DNA from: Ulvibacterium sp965228935
GTDB lineage: Bacteria; Bacteroidota; Bacteroidia; Flavobacteriales; Flavobacteriaceae
Direction: 5' to 3'
Length of the DNA: 64,000 nt
NCBI RefSeq assembly: GCF_965228935.1
Contig: NZ_OZ245846.1
Location: 3,844,001 to 3,908,000, forward strand
Made by a program: the position numbers and the translations under genes. Shown one piece after another: positions 27,708-36,428 of the stretch. Each line of letters opens with the position of its first letter. Position 1 is the first letter of the stretch. Below the pieces are notes generated by a model. It saw nothing but the letters and a program-made list of their open reading frames with translations. It had not been told where the DNA came from and searched no databases.

Positions 27708-28658
27708 TTATTTTTTGATCAATCCCAATTCGATCAAACGCTCATGTAAAAAATCACCGGCCGTAATATCCTCAAACTGTTTGGGTCGATCATCATCGAC
27801 ACAGTGCTCCAAACAATTCAAGGGCATTTGGCTAATGGGATGCATAAAAAACGGTATGGAATAACGGGAAGAGCCCCATAGTTCCCTTGGGGGATTAACC
27901 ACCCGATGTATAGTGGACCTCAGTTTGTTATTCGTAAGTCGGGACAACATGTCCCCAACATTTATCATAAGCTGATCGGGACGGGCCACGGCATCGATCC
28001 ATTCCCCTTTATGATTTTGTACCTGAAGTCCCTTCCCGTGGGCACCCATCAATAAGGTAATCAAGTTGATATCGCCATGCGCGGCGGCTCGTACCGCATT
28101 TTTGGGCTCTTGGGTAATCGGGGGGTAATGGATAGGCCTTAAAATGGAGTTTCCGTTGGTGATATAGGTATCAAAATAGGTTTCTTCAAGGTTAAGATGC
28201 AGTGCCAAGGAGCGTAAAACGTATTTGGCGGTTTTTTCCAGCATTTTATAGGTTTCCTTGCCGACCTTGTTGAAATTGGGAAGCTCATGTACAATGACAT
28301 TTTTGGGATATTCTGCTTCCAGTACGGGGTCGTTCTCCACAAATTGCCCAAAATGCCAGAATTCCTTTAAATCCCCTTCCTTCCTGCCTTTGGCATGCTC
28401 CTTTCCGAAAGAGGTATACCCCCTTTGCCCACCGATTCCCTCAATCTCATAGGTATCCTTTAGGTGTTGCGGAAGGTCGAAGAATTTTTTGATTTCGTTA
28501 TAGAGGTCTTTCACCAATTCGTCGGAAAGGAAATGGCCGCCCAAGGCCACAAAACCTATCTGTTCAAAGGCGTTTCCAATATGTTGGGTAAATTTTAGCT
28601 TCTTGTCCGGTTGCCCGGATGTAAATTCCCGTAAATCTACGCTGGGGATCATGTTCAT
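27708..28658 (-). CDS. 2-oxoglutarate/Fe(II)-dependent dioxygenase (isopenicillin N synthase-like)
   Basis: A 316-residue member of the IPNS-like 2OG-Fe(II) oxygenases: an N-terminal DIOX_N domain (VDLREFTSGQPDKKL) and a jelly-roll with AAHGDINLITLL (HxD iron ligands), STIHRVVNPP (distal His) and RYSIPFFMHP (Arg-x-Ser that binds 2-oxoglutarate). The set of ligands is complete, so it should be active. The substrate is unknown. A full promoter lies directly upstream, so it is transcribed separately from the E1 gene that runs the other way. Confidence 0.9.
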   Translation of the reverse strand: MNMIPSVDLREFTSGQPDKKLKFTQHIGNAFEQIGFVALGGHFLSDELVKDLYNEIKKFFDLPQHLKDTYEIEGIGGQRGYTSFGKEHAKGRKEGDLKEFWHFGQFVENDPVLEAEYPKNVIVHELPNFNKVGKETYKMLEKTAKYVLRSLALHLNLEETYFDTYITNGNSILRPIHYPPITQEPKNAVRAAAHGDINLITLLMGAHGKGLQVQNHKGEWIDAVARPDQLMINVGDMLSRLTNNKLRSTIHRVVNPPRELWGSSRYSIPFFMHPISQMPLNCLEHCVDDDRPKQFEDITAGDFLHERLIELGLIKK

Positions 28659-28680
28659 AATCTTTGATTAAGATATTGGT

Positions 28681-28714
28681 CAAAGTTAATAAATAATGAT
28701 GCATCGTTCCTCAA
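28681..28714 (-). promoter_or_regulatory. Promoter of the 2OG oxygenase gene
   Basis: On the reverse strand, TTG (28712-28714), a 23-base spacer and TAACTTTG (28681-28688). The start codon lies 22 bases downstream of the -7 box. Confidence 0.55.
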
Positions 28715-28743
28715 ACCAATTAAAGGATTGGAAGGTTTTTCAC

Positions 28744-28751
28744 TACTTTTG
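28744..28751 (+). promoter_or_regulatory. -7 box of the E1 gene
   Basis: TACTTTTG matches TAnnTTTG and ends 20 bases before the start codon at 28772. The nearest TTG gives only a 13-base spacer, so no good -33 element is assigned. Confidence 0.4.
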
Positions 28752-28771
28752 CCCCGTCTTAATTTACGTAC

Positions 28772-30748
28772 ATGCAGTACCAAAACAAGGGGCTGGATAT
28801 TCAGACCCAAATCGATCTCTATGAGCGGATGCAGAAGTCGCGGATGATCGAGGAAAAGATGTTGATTCTGTTGCGTCAGGGGAAAATTTCCAAATGGTTC
28901 AGTGGTATCGGTCAGGAAGCGGTAGCCGTTGGGGTTGCCAGTGCCATGCAGCCCGATGAATACATACTTCCCATGCACCGAAATCTAGGTGTTTTTACTA
29001 CTCGGGGCATTCCCTTACATCGGCTTTTTGCCCAGTGGCAAGGTAAGGCCAGCGGATTTACAAAGGGCAGGGACCGGAGTTTTCATTTTGGAACACAAGC
29101 CTATAAAATCGTAGGTATGATTTCCCATTTGGGACCGCAGCTTGGGGTTGCCGATGGGATTGCCTTGGCACACCTTCTTAAAAAGGAAAACAAGGTCACG
29201 GCTGTTTTTTCGGGAGAGGGAGGTACCAGTGAAGGGGATTTTCATGAAGCGTTGAACATAGCCTCGGTCTGGAACCTACCGGTCCTTTTCTGCATTGAGA
29301 ATAACGGTTATGGCCTATCCACACCTACCAGCGAACAGTACAATTGTAAAAATCTTAGGGACAAGGGAATAGGATACGGTATGGAATCCCATACCATTGA
29401 CGGCAATAACATTCTAGAGGTGTACAGTATGGTGGATTCCCTTTGTAAGCGAATTCGGAAGAATCCACAGCCCATCTTGTTGGAATTTGAGACATTTCGG
29501 ATGCGCGGCCACGAGGAAGCCAGTGGAACCAAATATGTTCCCCAAGCCTTAATGGATCATTGGGCATCCAAAGATCCCTTGGAAAACTATACGGAATATC
29601 TGCGTAATGAAAACATCCTTTCCGAGGAAGAGGAGGTGACCATTAAAAAGGTAATAGTCCATGAGATTGAGGAAAATTTGAAAAAGGCTTTCGCGGAAGA
29701 TGCCATCGAATCCATTGAAACTAATGAATTAAATGATGTCTTTAAAAACTTTGATTATAAAGAAGTTAAACCAAAAAATAATTTCAAAAAAATACGTCTG
29801 GTAGATGCGATTTCCCAAGGATTGAAGCAATCCATGGAGAAGCACGACAATCTGGTGATTATGGGCCAGGATATTGCCGAATACGGTGGGGTTTTTAAGA
29901 TAACCCAGGGCTTTTTGGAAACATTTGGCAAAGAGCGCATACGCAATACCCCGATTTGTGAGTCCGGCATTGTGGGAACGGCCATGGGACTATCCATCAA
30001 CGGAATGAAGGCGGTTATGGAAATGCAGTTCGCGGATTTTGTGAGCAGTGGTTTCAATCCGATAGTGAATTATTTGGCCAAGTCGCATTATCGCTGGGGC
30101 GAAAAAGCAGATGTAGTTATCCGTATGCCCTGTGGGGGCGGGGTAGGAGCCGGGCCATTCCATTCCCAGACCAATGAGGCCTGGTTTACCAAGACCCCGG
30201 GATTAAAGGTAGTCTATCCCGCTTTCCCCTATGATGCCAAGGGTCTTTTGGCCACGGCCATCGAGGATCCCAATCCCGTTTTGTTTTTTGAGCACAAAGG
30301 CCTGTATCGTAGCGTCTATCAGGATGTGCCCTCGGATTACTATACGTTGCCCTTTGGAAAGGCCAGTATGCTGAAAGAGGGAGAGGCCATAACCATAGTA
30401 AGCTACGGAGCGGGAGTGCATTGGGCCCTGGAGGTATTGGAAAGCCGACCCGAAATCGAGGCCGATCTTATCGATTTGCGCACATTGGCCCCGCTGGATA
30501 TGAAGTTGGTCTATGACTCCGTAAAAAAAACGGGGAAACTTATTATCCTCCAAGAGGACAGTTTGTTCGGGGGAATCGCAAGTGACATATCTGCCTTAGT
30601 CATGGAAAATTGCTTTGAGTATTTGGATGGCCCCATAAAACGGGTGGCCAGTTTGGAGACGCCCATTCCGTTTGCCAAGAACCTGGAGGACAATTACCTT
30701 CCCAAAAAACGTTTTGCCCAAGAATTACAGGAACTATTGGCGTATTAG
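28772..30748 (+). CDS. 2-oxoacid dehydrogenase E1, fused alpha and beta subunits (branched-chain type)
   Basis: A 658-residue thiamine-diphosphate enzyme in which both E1 subunits are one chain. The alpha half (to about residue 340) contains FSGEGGTSEGDFHEALNIA and IENNGYGLST, the ThDP/Mg binding motif, plus MRGHEEASG. The beta half starts near KIRLVDAISQGLKQS and has GQDIAEYGG, CGGGVGAGPFHSQTNE and TYGAG-type transketolase end. Fused E1 proteins of Bacteroidota decarboxylate branched-chain 2-oxoacids and feed lipoyl-E2, supporting branched fatty-acid synthesis; pyruvate cannot be ruled out. No E2 or E3 gene is adjacent. Confidence 0.92.
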   Translation: MQYQNKGLDIQTQIDLYERMQKSRMIEEKMLILLRQGKISKWFSGIGQEAVAVGVASAMQPDEYILPMHRNLGVFTTRGIPLHRLFAQWQGKASGFTKGRDRSFHFGTQAYKIVGMISHLGPQLGVADGIALAHLLKKENKVTAVFSGEGGTSEGDFHEALNIASVWNLPVLFCIENNGYGLSTPTSEQYNCKNLRDKGIGYGMESHTIDGNNILEVYSMVDSLCKRIRKNPQPILLEFETFRMRGHEEASGTKYVPQALMDHWASKDPLENYTEYLRNENILSEEEEVTIKKVIVHEIEENLKKAFAEDAIESIETNELNDVFKNFDYKEVKPKNNFKKIRLVDAISQGLKQSMEKHDNLVIMGQDIAEYGGVFKITQGFLETFGKERIRNTPICESGIVGTAMGLSINGMKAVMEMQFADFVSSGFNPIVNYLAKSHYRWGEKADVVIRMPCGGGVGAGPFHSQTNEAWFTKTPGLKVVYPAFPYDAKGLLATAIEDPNPVLFFEHKGLYRSVYQDVPSDYYTLPFGKASMLKEGEAITIVSYGAGVHWALEVLESRPEIEADLIDLRTLAPLDMKLVYDSVKKTGKLIILQEDSLFGGIASDISALVMENCFEYLDGPIKRVASLETPIPFAKNLEDNYLPKKRFAQELQELLAY

Positions 30749-30846
30749 TTGGGATGAAATAAAGTATGCGGAATGCAAAATGTCCTTATCGGAAATCTCC
30801 TTTTGACGTTTAACAAAAAATTCTTAAAAAAGGAAAGGCCAAAATT

Positions 30847-30854
30847 TACCTTTG
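30847..30854 (+). promoter_or_regulatory. -7 box of the lipocalin/OmpA pair
   Basis: TACCTTTG, a perfect TAnnTTTG, 35 bases before the lipocalin start. No TTG falls at the right distance upstream, so the -33 element is weak or absent. Confidence 0.4.
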
Positions 30855-30888
30855 CCCGTATATAGGAAAACCAAAAAAATTAACACCA

Positions 30889-31374
30889 ATGAAAAAAGCT
30901 TTTTTACTGCTTTCGGCTATGGCCCTGTTATCCGTATCCTGTTCGGTTTCAAAATCGGCGCGAAGCCAAAGAAACCTGTTAAGCGGTACTTGGAACTTGG
31001 ACAATGTTTCCTATGAGAACAATACCGGGAACTTCAAATCCGTCATTTTTAACGATGCCGAGGATATTTGTTTTGAGGACAGCGAATGGTTCTTTAGGGA
31101 CAATAATAGCACCGGACGCTATACCATAAGTCCGTCTACCCTTTGCAATGGTGGGGATAGGTACATCCGTTGGTCCGTTGTTGAACGTCCGGAAAACTAT
31201 ACAAGCCAATTGCAATTTAAATTCATTAATGAAAAGAATAAGGATATTGACGGTGGTGTAGGTTATCGTTTGAATATTGCTTCCTTATCCGAACAAAACA
31301 TGACCCTTAAATCCAATGTGTCCGTGGACGGGGAATCCGTTACCATAGTCTATGACTTTACCAAAAAACAATAA
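30889..31374 (+). CDS. Lipocalin-like lipoprotein
   Basis: A 161-residue lipoprotein with signal MKKAFLLLSAMALLSVSC and a compact beta-barrel-like domain. The start of the mature domain (LLSGTWNLDNVSYENNTGNF) matches the lipocalin-like family of Bacteroidota, which often precedes OmpA-type genes. Gene order here is lipocalin then OmpA, 12 bases apart, so they are one operon acting at the cell envelope. Ligand unknown. Confidence 0.8.
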   Translation: MKKAFLLLSAMALLSVSCSVSKSARSQRNLLSGTWNLDNVSYENNTGNFKSVIFNDAEDICFEDSEWFFRDNNSTGRYTISPSTLCNGGDRYIRWSVVERPENYTSQLQFKFINEKNKDIDGGVGYRLNIASLSEQNMTLKSNVSVDGESVTIVYDFTKKQ

Positions 31375-31386
31375 AAGCAAAACAAG

Positions 31387-32076
31387 ATGAAAGCTATACG
31401 AAAGAGTGTGTATGTAATGATGGCCCTTACCTTGGTCATCAGTTGTAAAACGGTCCAGAACGCCAACAACAAACAAAAAGGAGCCGTGATAGGAGCCAGT
31501 GGCGGTGCGGTTATCGGTGGGGTTATCGGAAACAACGTGGGCAAGGGCAATACTGTACTTGGTGCCCTTATTGGTGCGGCCATCGGTGGTGTTGCCGGAG
31601 GTTACATCGGAGATCGTATGGATCGGCAGGCCGAGCGTATCGAGGAGGAAATTCCCGGGGCCGAAGTTACCCGTGTTGGAGAAGGTATCAATGTTACCTT
31701 CAATGAAGGCCAAGGGGTGTATTTTGATACCAATAAGTCCAATGTAAAAGGCACTTCGGCCGAGACCTTGAATACATTGGCCGGAATCTTCAAGGAATAC
31801 CCTAAATCCATTATTTTGATAGAAGGTCATACGGACAGTGCCGGCCCCGATGAATATAATATGAAATTGTCGCAACAACGTGCGGAGTCCGTTTCCAATT
31901 ATCTGGTATCCCAAGGTCTGGATAGTGGAAGGTTTACTACAAAATGGTATGGTGAGAATCAACCGGTTGCGGATAATTCCACTTCGGAAGGAAAAGCAAA
32001 GAACAGGAGGGTTGAATTGGCCATTATGGCAAGTGATGAACTGAAACAGGAAGCAAGAACCCAGTCCAAGAATTAA
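31387..32076 (+). CDS. OmpA-family protein with glycine zipper
   Basis: 229 residues: a lipoprotein-like signal (MALTLVISC), a glycine-zipper segment with repeated GAVIGG/GGVIG patterns (residues 35-75) that likely inserts in a membrane, then an OmpA peptidoglycan-binding domain with EGHTDSAGPDEYNMKLSQQR and SEGKAKNRRVEL. It should anchor the outer membrane to peptidoglycan. It follows the lipocalin gene by 12 bases and is followed by a strong terminator. Confidence 0.93.
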   Translation: MKAIRKSVYVMMALTLVISCKTVQNANNKQKGAVIGASGGAVIGGVIGNNVGKGNTVLGALIGAAIGGVAGGYIGDRMDRQAERIEEEIPGAEVTRVGEGINVTFNEGQGVYFDTNKSNVKGTSAETLNTLAGIFKEYPKSIILIEGHTDSAGPDEYNMKLSQQRAESVSNYLVSQGLDSGRFTTKWYGENQPVADNSTSEGKAKNRRVELAIMASDELKQEARTQSKN

Positions 32077-32098
32077 AAAAGTTCCAGTTTTTATGATG

Positions 32099-32128
32099 AA
32101 TCCCGGCTGTTTGGTCGGGATTTTTTTT
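32099..32128 (+). terminator. Rho-independent terminator after the lipocalin/OmpA operon
   Basis: AATCCCG (32099-32105) pairs with CGGGATT (32116-32122) over a ten-base loop and runs into a T tract. It separates the OmpA gene from the polyketide operon, whose GTG start is about 20 bases later. Confidence 0.85.
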
Positions 32129-32148
32129 GAAATGCCTATCTTTCCTTA

Positions 32149-33273
32149 GTGGAGTATTTTGATGTGATTATTGTTGGGGGCGGATTGGCAGGTCTTACCG
32201 CAGCTTTACATTTAGAGCAGTATGGACATGCGGTATTGGTTTGCGAAAAACAACAATATCCCCATCATAAGGTCTGTGGCGAATATGTTTCCGCGGAAGT
32301 AGTTCCCTATCTGAAAAAACTTGGAATTTCCCTGGACACTACCAACACCGTTTCCATAGACACCCTGCAATTGAGTACGGTATCCGGAAAATCCATAAAG
32401 GGCAAACTCCCCCTAGGAGGAAAGGGAATCAGCCGATATGCCTTGGATAATCTGCTTTATGAGGCGGCCTTAGAAAGGAATATCCCCTTTGTTTTTGGAA
32501 ATGTAACCGCTATACAGTTCGCCGATGACCTATTCCAGGTACGCACGGCATCCGGTGATACATTTTCAGCTAAAATGGTTATTGGCGCCTATGGAAAACG
32601 GAGCAATCTGGATAAACACCTAGACAGGCCTTTCTTTCGGAAAAAATCACGCTGGTTGGGCATAAAGGCCCATTACGCATACCAAGATTTCCCGGATAAT
32701 CTGGTGGCGCTCCATACCTTTGAGGGAGGGTATGGTGGACTTTCCAGAACGGAAACCGGAGCCGTAAACTTTTGCTATTTGGTGTCGTACAGCAGTTTTC
32801 GAAGAGAAAACGATGTTCATAGGTTCAACGAAAATGTAGTGGCCAAGAATCCTTTTCTGGGTGCTTTCTTGGAAGACGCCGAGCCCTTGTTCAAGGAGCC
32901 GTTGGCCATTGCACAGGTTTCGTTCGAAAAAAAGGAGACCGTAAAGGAACACGTAATCATGTGCGGAGATACCGCTGGGCTTATACATCCACTTTGTGGC
33001 AATGGTATGGCCATGGCCATCCATTCCGCCAAACTGGCTTCGGAACAGATACATCTTTATTTGACCGATTCTACATTTGATCGCGGCATCATGGAGAAGC
33101 GGTATACGGCCTTATGGAAGAATAATTTTGGCTATCGTTTATGGATGGGCAGACAGCTTCAATCGCTGTTGATCAATAGAGAACTATCCCATATCGCCTT
33201 GGGTTTGGCCACCCGGTCTCCTAGGTTATTGCGGTATTTGATCAAACAAACCCATGGTAAGCCCATACTATGA
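32149..33273 (+). CDS. FAD-dependent oxidoreductase of the polyketide operon (geranylgeranyl reductase/hydroxylase-like)
   Basis: 374 residues with a GTG start. A Rossmann dinucleotide site DVIIVGGGLAGLTAALHL opens the protein, followed by HHKVCGEYVS, and a late MCGDTAGLIHPLCGNGMAMA that binds FAD. Relatives include geranylgeranyl reductases and aromatic hydroxylases. In a type III PKS operon the natural role is hydroxylation or redox tailoring of an alkylresorcinol or pyrone, as SrsC does in the Streptomyces srs operon; this is by analogy only. The stop overlaps the methyltransferase start by four bases. Confidence 0.8.
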   Translation: MEYFDVIIVGGGLAGLTAALHLEQYGHAVLVCEKQQYPHHKVCGEYVSAEVVPYLKKLGISLDTTNTVSIDTLQLSTVSGKSIKGKLPLGGKGISRYALDNLLYEAALERNIPFVFGNVTAIQFADDLFQVRTASGDTFSAKMVIGAYGKRSNLDKHLDRPFFRKKSRWLGIKAHYAYQDFPDNLVALHTFEGGYGGLSRTETGAVNFCYLVSYSSFRRENDVHRFNENVVAKNPFLGAFLEDAEPLFKEPLAIAQVSFEKKETVKEHVIMCGDTAGLIHPLCGNGMAMAIHSAKLASEQIHLYLTDSTFDRGIMEKRYTALWKNNFGYRLWMGRQLQSLLINRELSHIALGLATRSPRLLRYLIKQTHGKPIL

Positions 33274-34001
33274 AAATGGATTTTTCAAAAAGGAGCAGGG
33301 AATCGGAACTCATGGACAACCCCGAAGTGTCCCAACAAACATTGGAAAATGTATTACGGGATATCAACAGGGCCAATCGGATTTTAGGAGGAAACAGGGC
33401 TACCATTAAGGCATTGTCCCAACTTGTTTCCCAAAATCCAAGGGATAGCTATACGGTTTTGGATATGGGCTGTGGGGACGGGGCCATGCTAAGGGAGGTA
33501 GTTCTCTTTTTTAGGCGGATCGGTAAAAATGTAAAGTGTCTCGGAATCGATTTGAACGGGAATGCGCTTCGGATGGCCCGCGAGGCATCCTTGGATTTTC
33601 CTGAAATTACCTACCTGAAAAAGGATATCTTGGATTCGGATGCCAGCGGATTGGAATGCGATATGTTGATAACCACCTTGACCCTGCACCATTTTTACGA
33701 TGAGGAGATTCCGGCCATTCTAAAACGGTTCGGCAAATTGGCCCGTATCGGTATTGTAATCAACGACTTACAAAGAAGCCCTTTGGCCTATTCCCTTTTT
33801 AAGGTGTTTAGCCTTATTTTTATACATACCGCAATGGCTAAAAACGATGGATTGGTTTCCATAGCCCGGGGGTTTACCAAAGCTGAATTGACGCAATTTT
33901 CGAAAGGGATCTTAGGAGTGGAACACAAAATTATATGGCAATGGGCCTTTAGATATGTATGGATCATTAAAATGAATCGACTAACCCGAACATATGAATG
34001 A
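33270..34001 (+). CDS. SAM-dependent methyltransferase of the polyketide operon
   Basis: A 243-residue class I methyltransferase. Motif I is VLDMGCGDGAML (about residues 68-79), followed by LGIDLNGNALRMARE and MLITTLTLHHFYDEE. It should transfer a methyl from S-adenosylmethionine, probably to a phenolic oxygen or carbon of the polyketide. Start and stop overlap both neighbours (4 bases upstream, 8 bases downstream), so translation is coupled within the operon. Confidence 0.85.
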   Translation: MKMDFSKRSRESELMDNPEVSQQTLENVLRDINRANRILGGNRATIKALSQLVSQNPRDSYTVLDMGCGDGAMLREVVLFFRRIGKNVKCLGIDLNGNALRMAREASLDFPEITYLKKDILDSDASGLECDMLITTLTLHHFYDEEIPAILKRFGKLARIGIVINDLQRSPLAYSLFKVFSLIFIHTAMAKNDGLVSIARGFTKAELTQFSKGILGVEHKIIWQWAFRYVWIIKMNRLTRTYE

Positions 34002-35049
34002 GGTACGTATAGTTTCTACTGCCAAGGTATTACCACCCTATTCCAGGGATACCAAGGATATTCTTCCTTTTGTCGATTTCTGGTTAAGCGGTCAGGAAGA
34101 ACGATTTCGCCGGAAAGTCATCAAAATCTTTGAAAGGGCCGGAGTGGAAAGGCGCTACGGGATCATGGACATTAAGGAAGTATTTACGGCTACCTCTTTT
34201 GAGGAAAAAAATGCGATATACGTTAGGGAAATCAAGAAATTGGGGAAATCGGTTTTGGAGAAGGCCCTGGAACAAAGCGGTTGGTCACCCGAATCATTGG
34301 ACTATATCGTAACGGTGAGTTGTACCGGAATCATGATTCCTTCCCTAGATGCTTATTTGGTCAACGATTTGGGACTCAAACAGGATATTGTACGGCTCCC
34401 GGTAACAGAAATGGGATGCGCTGCCGGAATTTCCGGATTAATTTATGCCCATAACTTTCTAAAATCCAATCCGGGGAAACGATTGGCGCTCATAGCGGTG
34501 GAAAGTCCTACCGCGACCTTTCAACTGAATGACTTTTCCATGGCCAATATGGTGAGTGCGGCCATTTTTGGTGATGGAGCCGCCTGTGTACTGCTGTCCT
34601 CTGAAAATGATGCACCGGGCCCCAGGATACTGGGAGAAGGAATGTATCATTTTAGGGAAGCCACGCATCTTATGGGATTCGATCTGACGAATACCGGGCT
34701 AAAAATGATTTTGGATCCTTCGGTACCGGAGACCATAGCCGAACATTTCCCGAGGATAATCCATCCTTTTCTGGAAAAATATGGAACGTCAATTGAAAAT
34801 GTGGATCACTTGATTTTTCATCCCGGAGGTCGGAAGATCGTACAGACCGTAGAGGAGCTCTTTGGCAAATTGGGAAAAAATATTGACGACACCCGTGAAG
34901 TTTTGCGAAAATATGGTAATATGAGCAGTGCTACCGTTCTTTATGTCCTGGAACGATTTTTGGAAAGGGAGATACCGCCGGGGCAACAAGGCTTGTTATT
35001 GAGCTTTGGCCCCGGATTTTCGGCACAACGCGTATTGCTGGAGTGGTAA
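33994..35049 (+). CDS. Type III polyketide synthase
   Basis: A 351-residue chalcone-synthase-fold enzyme with the complete catalytic triad: Cys142 in TEMGCAAGISGL, His276 in FHPGGRK and Asn309 in KYGNMSSATVLYV. It condenses an acyl starter with malonyl units, cyclising to a resorcinol, phloroglucinol or pyrone. The neighbours (own carrier protein, ketosynthase, dehydratase, reductase) suggest that the starter is a dedicated fatty acyl chain, so a long-alkyl aromatic is the likely product. Phloroglucinol synthesis, known for a type III PKS from the flavobacterium Zobellia, is the alternative; it would not need these neighbours. Confidence 0.92.
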   Translation: MNEVRIVSTAKVLPPYSRDTKDILPFVDFWLSGQEERFRRKVIKIFERAGVERRYGIMDIKEVFTATSFEEKNAIYVREIKKLGKSVLEKALEQSGWSPESLDYIVTVSCTGIMIPSLDAYLVNDLGLKQDIVRLPVTEMGCAAGISGLIYAHNFLKSNPGKRLALIAVESPTATFQLNDFSMANMVSAAIFGDGAACVLLSSENDAPGPRILGEGMYHFREATHLMGFDLTNTGLKMILDPSVPETIAEHFPRIIHPFLEKYGTSIENVDHLIFHPGGRKIVQTVEELFGKLGKNIDDTREVLRKYGNMSSATVLYVLERFLEREIPPGQQGLLLSFGPGFSAQRVLLEW

Positions 35050-35169
35050 AAAAGTGAGTTTTGGAGGCCCTGGCAAGTAATTGGTAGCGGATACAAAAGA
35101 TAATAGAATAAAGACAATAGAATAAAGATTAAAGACTGCGGACTTAAGACGGTTGTTTTAGTAGCGTAT

Positions 35170-35961
35170 ATGAGCGAGATTAGAAATACGAAATGGGCCT
35201 TATTATTGGGAGGTAGCAGCGGGCTGGGACTTGCCACGGCAAAAAAATTGGCGTACCATGGCTTTAATATCCTAGTTGTGCATCGGGATAGGCGATCGGA
35301 TTTGGAGCAGATTGAATCACATTTTCGGGAAATCCGTACCCTGGGTGTCCAGTTACTGGGTTATAATATGGACGTGGCCAATCCCGAGAAAAGAAGGGAG
35401 GCCCTTCAGAAAATAAAGGCCCATTTGGGAAAGGAAGAAAGCATACAGGTCTTGGTGCATAGTATTGCGAAAGGTAGTCTTAAACCTATGTATGGGGAAA
35501 CGGAAAGTACCTTAAACCAGCAAGATTTTCAGCTTACCCTAAACGCTATGGCCCTGAGTCTTTATGATTGGACCAAGGATTTGGTCGGATTGGAATTGTT
35601 GGCAAACGATGCTCGGATCATATCCTTTACCAGTGAAGGGAATACCAAGGCCTGGCCGGGGTATGCGGCCGTGTCAGCGGCAAAAGTCACCTTGGAGGCC
35701 ATTACGAGGAATATTGCCTTGGAATTTGCGCCCTTGGGCATTAAGGCGAATTGTATTCAGGCCGGTGTGGTGGAGACCCAAGCCTTTCAAAGGATTCCCG
35801 GTCATGAGCGGTTGAGGAATAGTGCCTTGAAACGTAATCCCAATGGCCGTTTGACCACCCCGGAGGACGTGGCAAATGTAGTATACCTGCTGACTACCAA
35901 AGAGGCTCAATGGATTACGGGAACGGTAATAAAAGTAGATGGGGGCGAAAGCCTTAGATAA
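35170..35961 (+). CDS. FabL-like enoyl-ACP reductase (SDR)
   Basis: A 263-residue short-chain dehydrogenase. The cofactor loop is LLGGSSGLGLATAKKL; the active site is GYAAVSAAK, a Tyr-x6-Lys spacing as in FabI/FabL enoyl reductases rather than the Tyr-x3-Lys of FabG. The tail ITGTVIKVDGGESLR is also FabL-like. It probably reduces the enoyl-ACP intermediates made by the ketosynthase and dehydratase of this operon. The 120-base gap before it contains a 13-base direct repeat, AATAGAATAAAGA, at 35102 and 35116, but no clear promoter. Confidence 0.82.
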   Translation: MSEIRNTKWALLLGGSSGLGLATAKKLAYHGFNILVVHRDRRSDLEQIESHFREIRTLGVQLLGYNMDVANPEKRREALQKIKAHLGKEESIQVLVHSIAKGSLKPMYGETESTLNQQDFQLTLNAMALSLYDWTKDLVGLELLANDARIISFTSEGNTKAWPGYAAVSAAKVTLEAITRNIALEFAPLGIKANCIQAGVVETQAFQRIPGHERLRNSALKRNPNGRLTTPEDVANVVYLLTTKEAQWITGTVIKVDGGESLR

Positions 35962-35972
35962 ACAAAGGGATT

Positions 35973-36428
35973 TTGGAAAATAAGGAGATTTTGGATTTGC
36001 TTCCCTATAGGGCCCCTTTTCTTTTTGTAGAGGAGCTTCTGGAAGTGACCGAGGATAGGGTAGTGGGGAGCTATACCTTTTCCCGGGATTTGGGTTTTTA
36101 CCAGGGTCATTTCAAGGATTTTCCGGTTACCCCCGGGGTAATCCTGACCGAGTGCTGTGCACAGATTGGACTGGTGTGTCTGGGGATTTTTTTAATGAAA
36201 ACTTATATTAAAGAAAACAAGGATTCCCAAATTTCAGTGGGTCTAAGCAACTCGGAGATGGACTTTTATCATCCCGTATTGCCCGATGAAAAAGTGACGG
36301 TTACCTCCGAGAAAATCTATTTTCGCTTTAATAAGTTAAAATGCCGGGTAAAAATGCACAATGTCGCAGGGCAATTGGTGTGTAAGGGAATCATTTCAGG
36401 AATGTTAAAGTTGCAGGATATTGAATAG
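35973..36428 (+). CDS. 3-hydroxyacyl-ACP dehydratase, FabZ/FabA-like
   Basis: A 151-residue hot-dog-fold protein. The FabZ-type start LLPYRAPFLFVEE and the active-site region FYQGHFKDFPVTPGVILTE, with catalytic His in GHF and a downstream Glu, are both present. It dehydrates 3-hydroxyacyl-ACP in fatty-acid synthesis. The start appears to be TTG at 35973, 11 bases after the reductase stop; the frame is open there and the family homology begins within a few residues. It overlaps the ketosynthase start by eight bases. Confidence 0.85.
   Translation: MENKEILDLLPYRAPFLFVEELLEVTEDRVVGSYTFSRDLGFYQGHFKDFPVTPGVILTECCAQIGLVCLGIFLMKTYIKENKDSQISVGLSNSEMDFYHPVLPDEKVTVTSEKIYFRFNKLKCRVKMHNVAGQLVCKGIISGMLKLQDIE

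Noticed and set aside
33994..35049. The PKS as FabH or a fatty-acid ketosynthase
   Set aside because: The Cys-His-Asn triad in TEMGCAAG, HPGGRK and GNMSSAT, and the length, fit the type III PKS; a FabF-like gene is separately present.
35170..35961. The SDR as a FabG-type ketoreductase
   Set aside because: The active site spacing is Tyr-x6-Lys, as in FabI/FabL enoyl reductases, not Tyr-x3-Lys.
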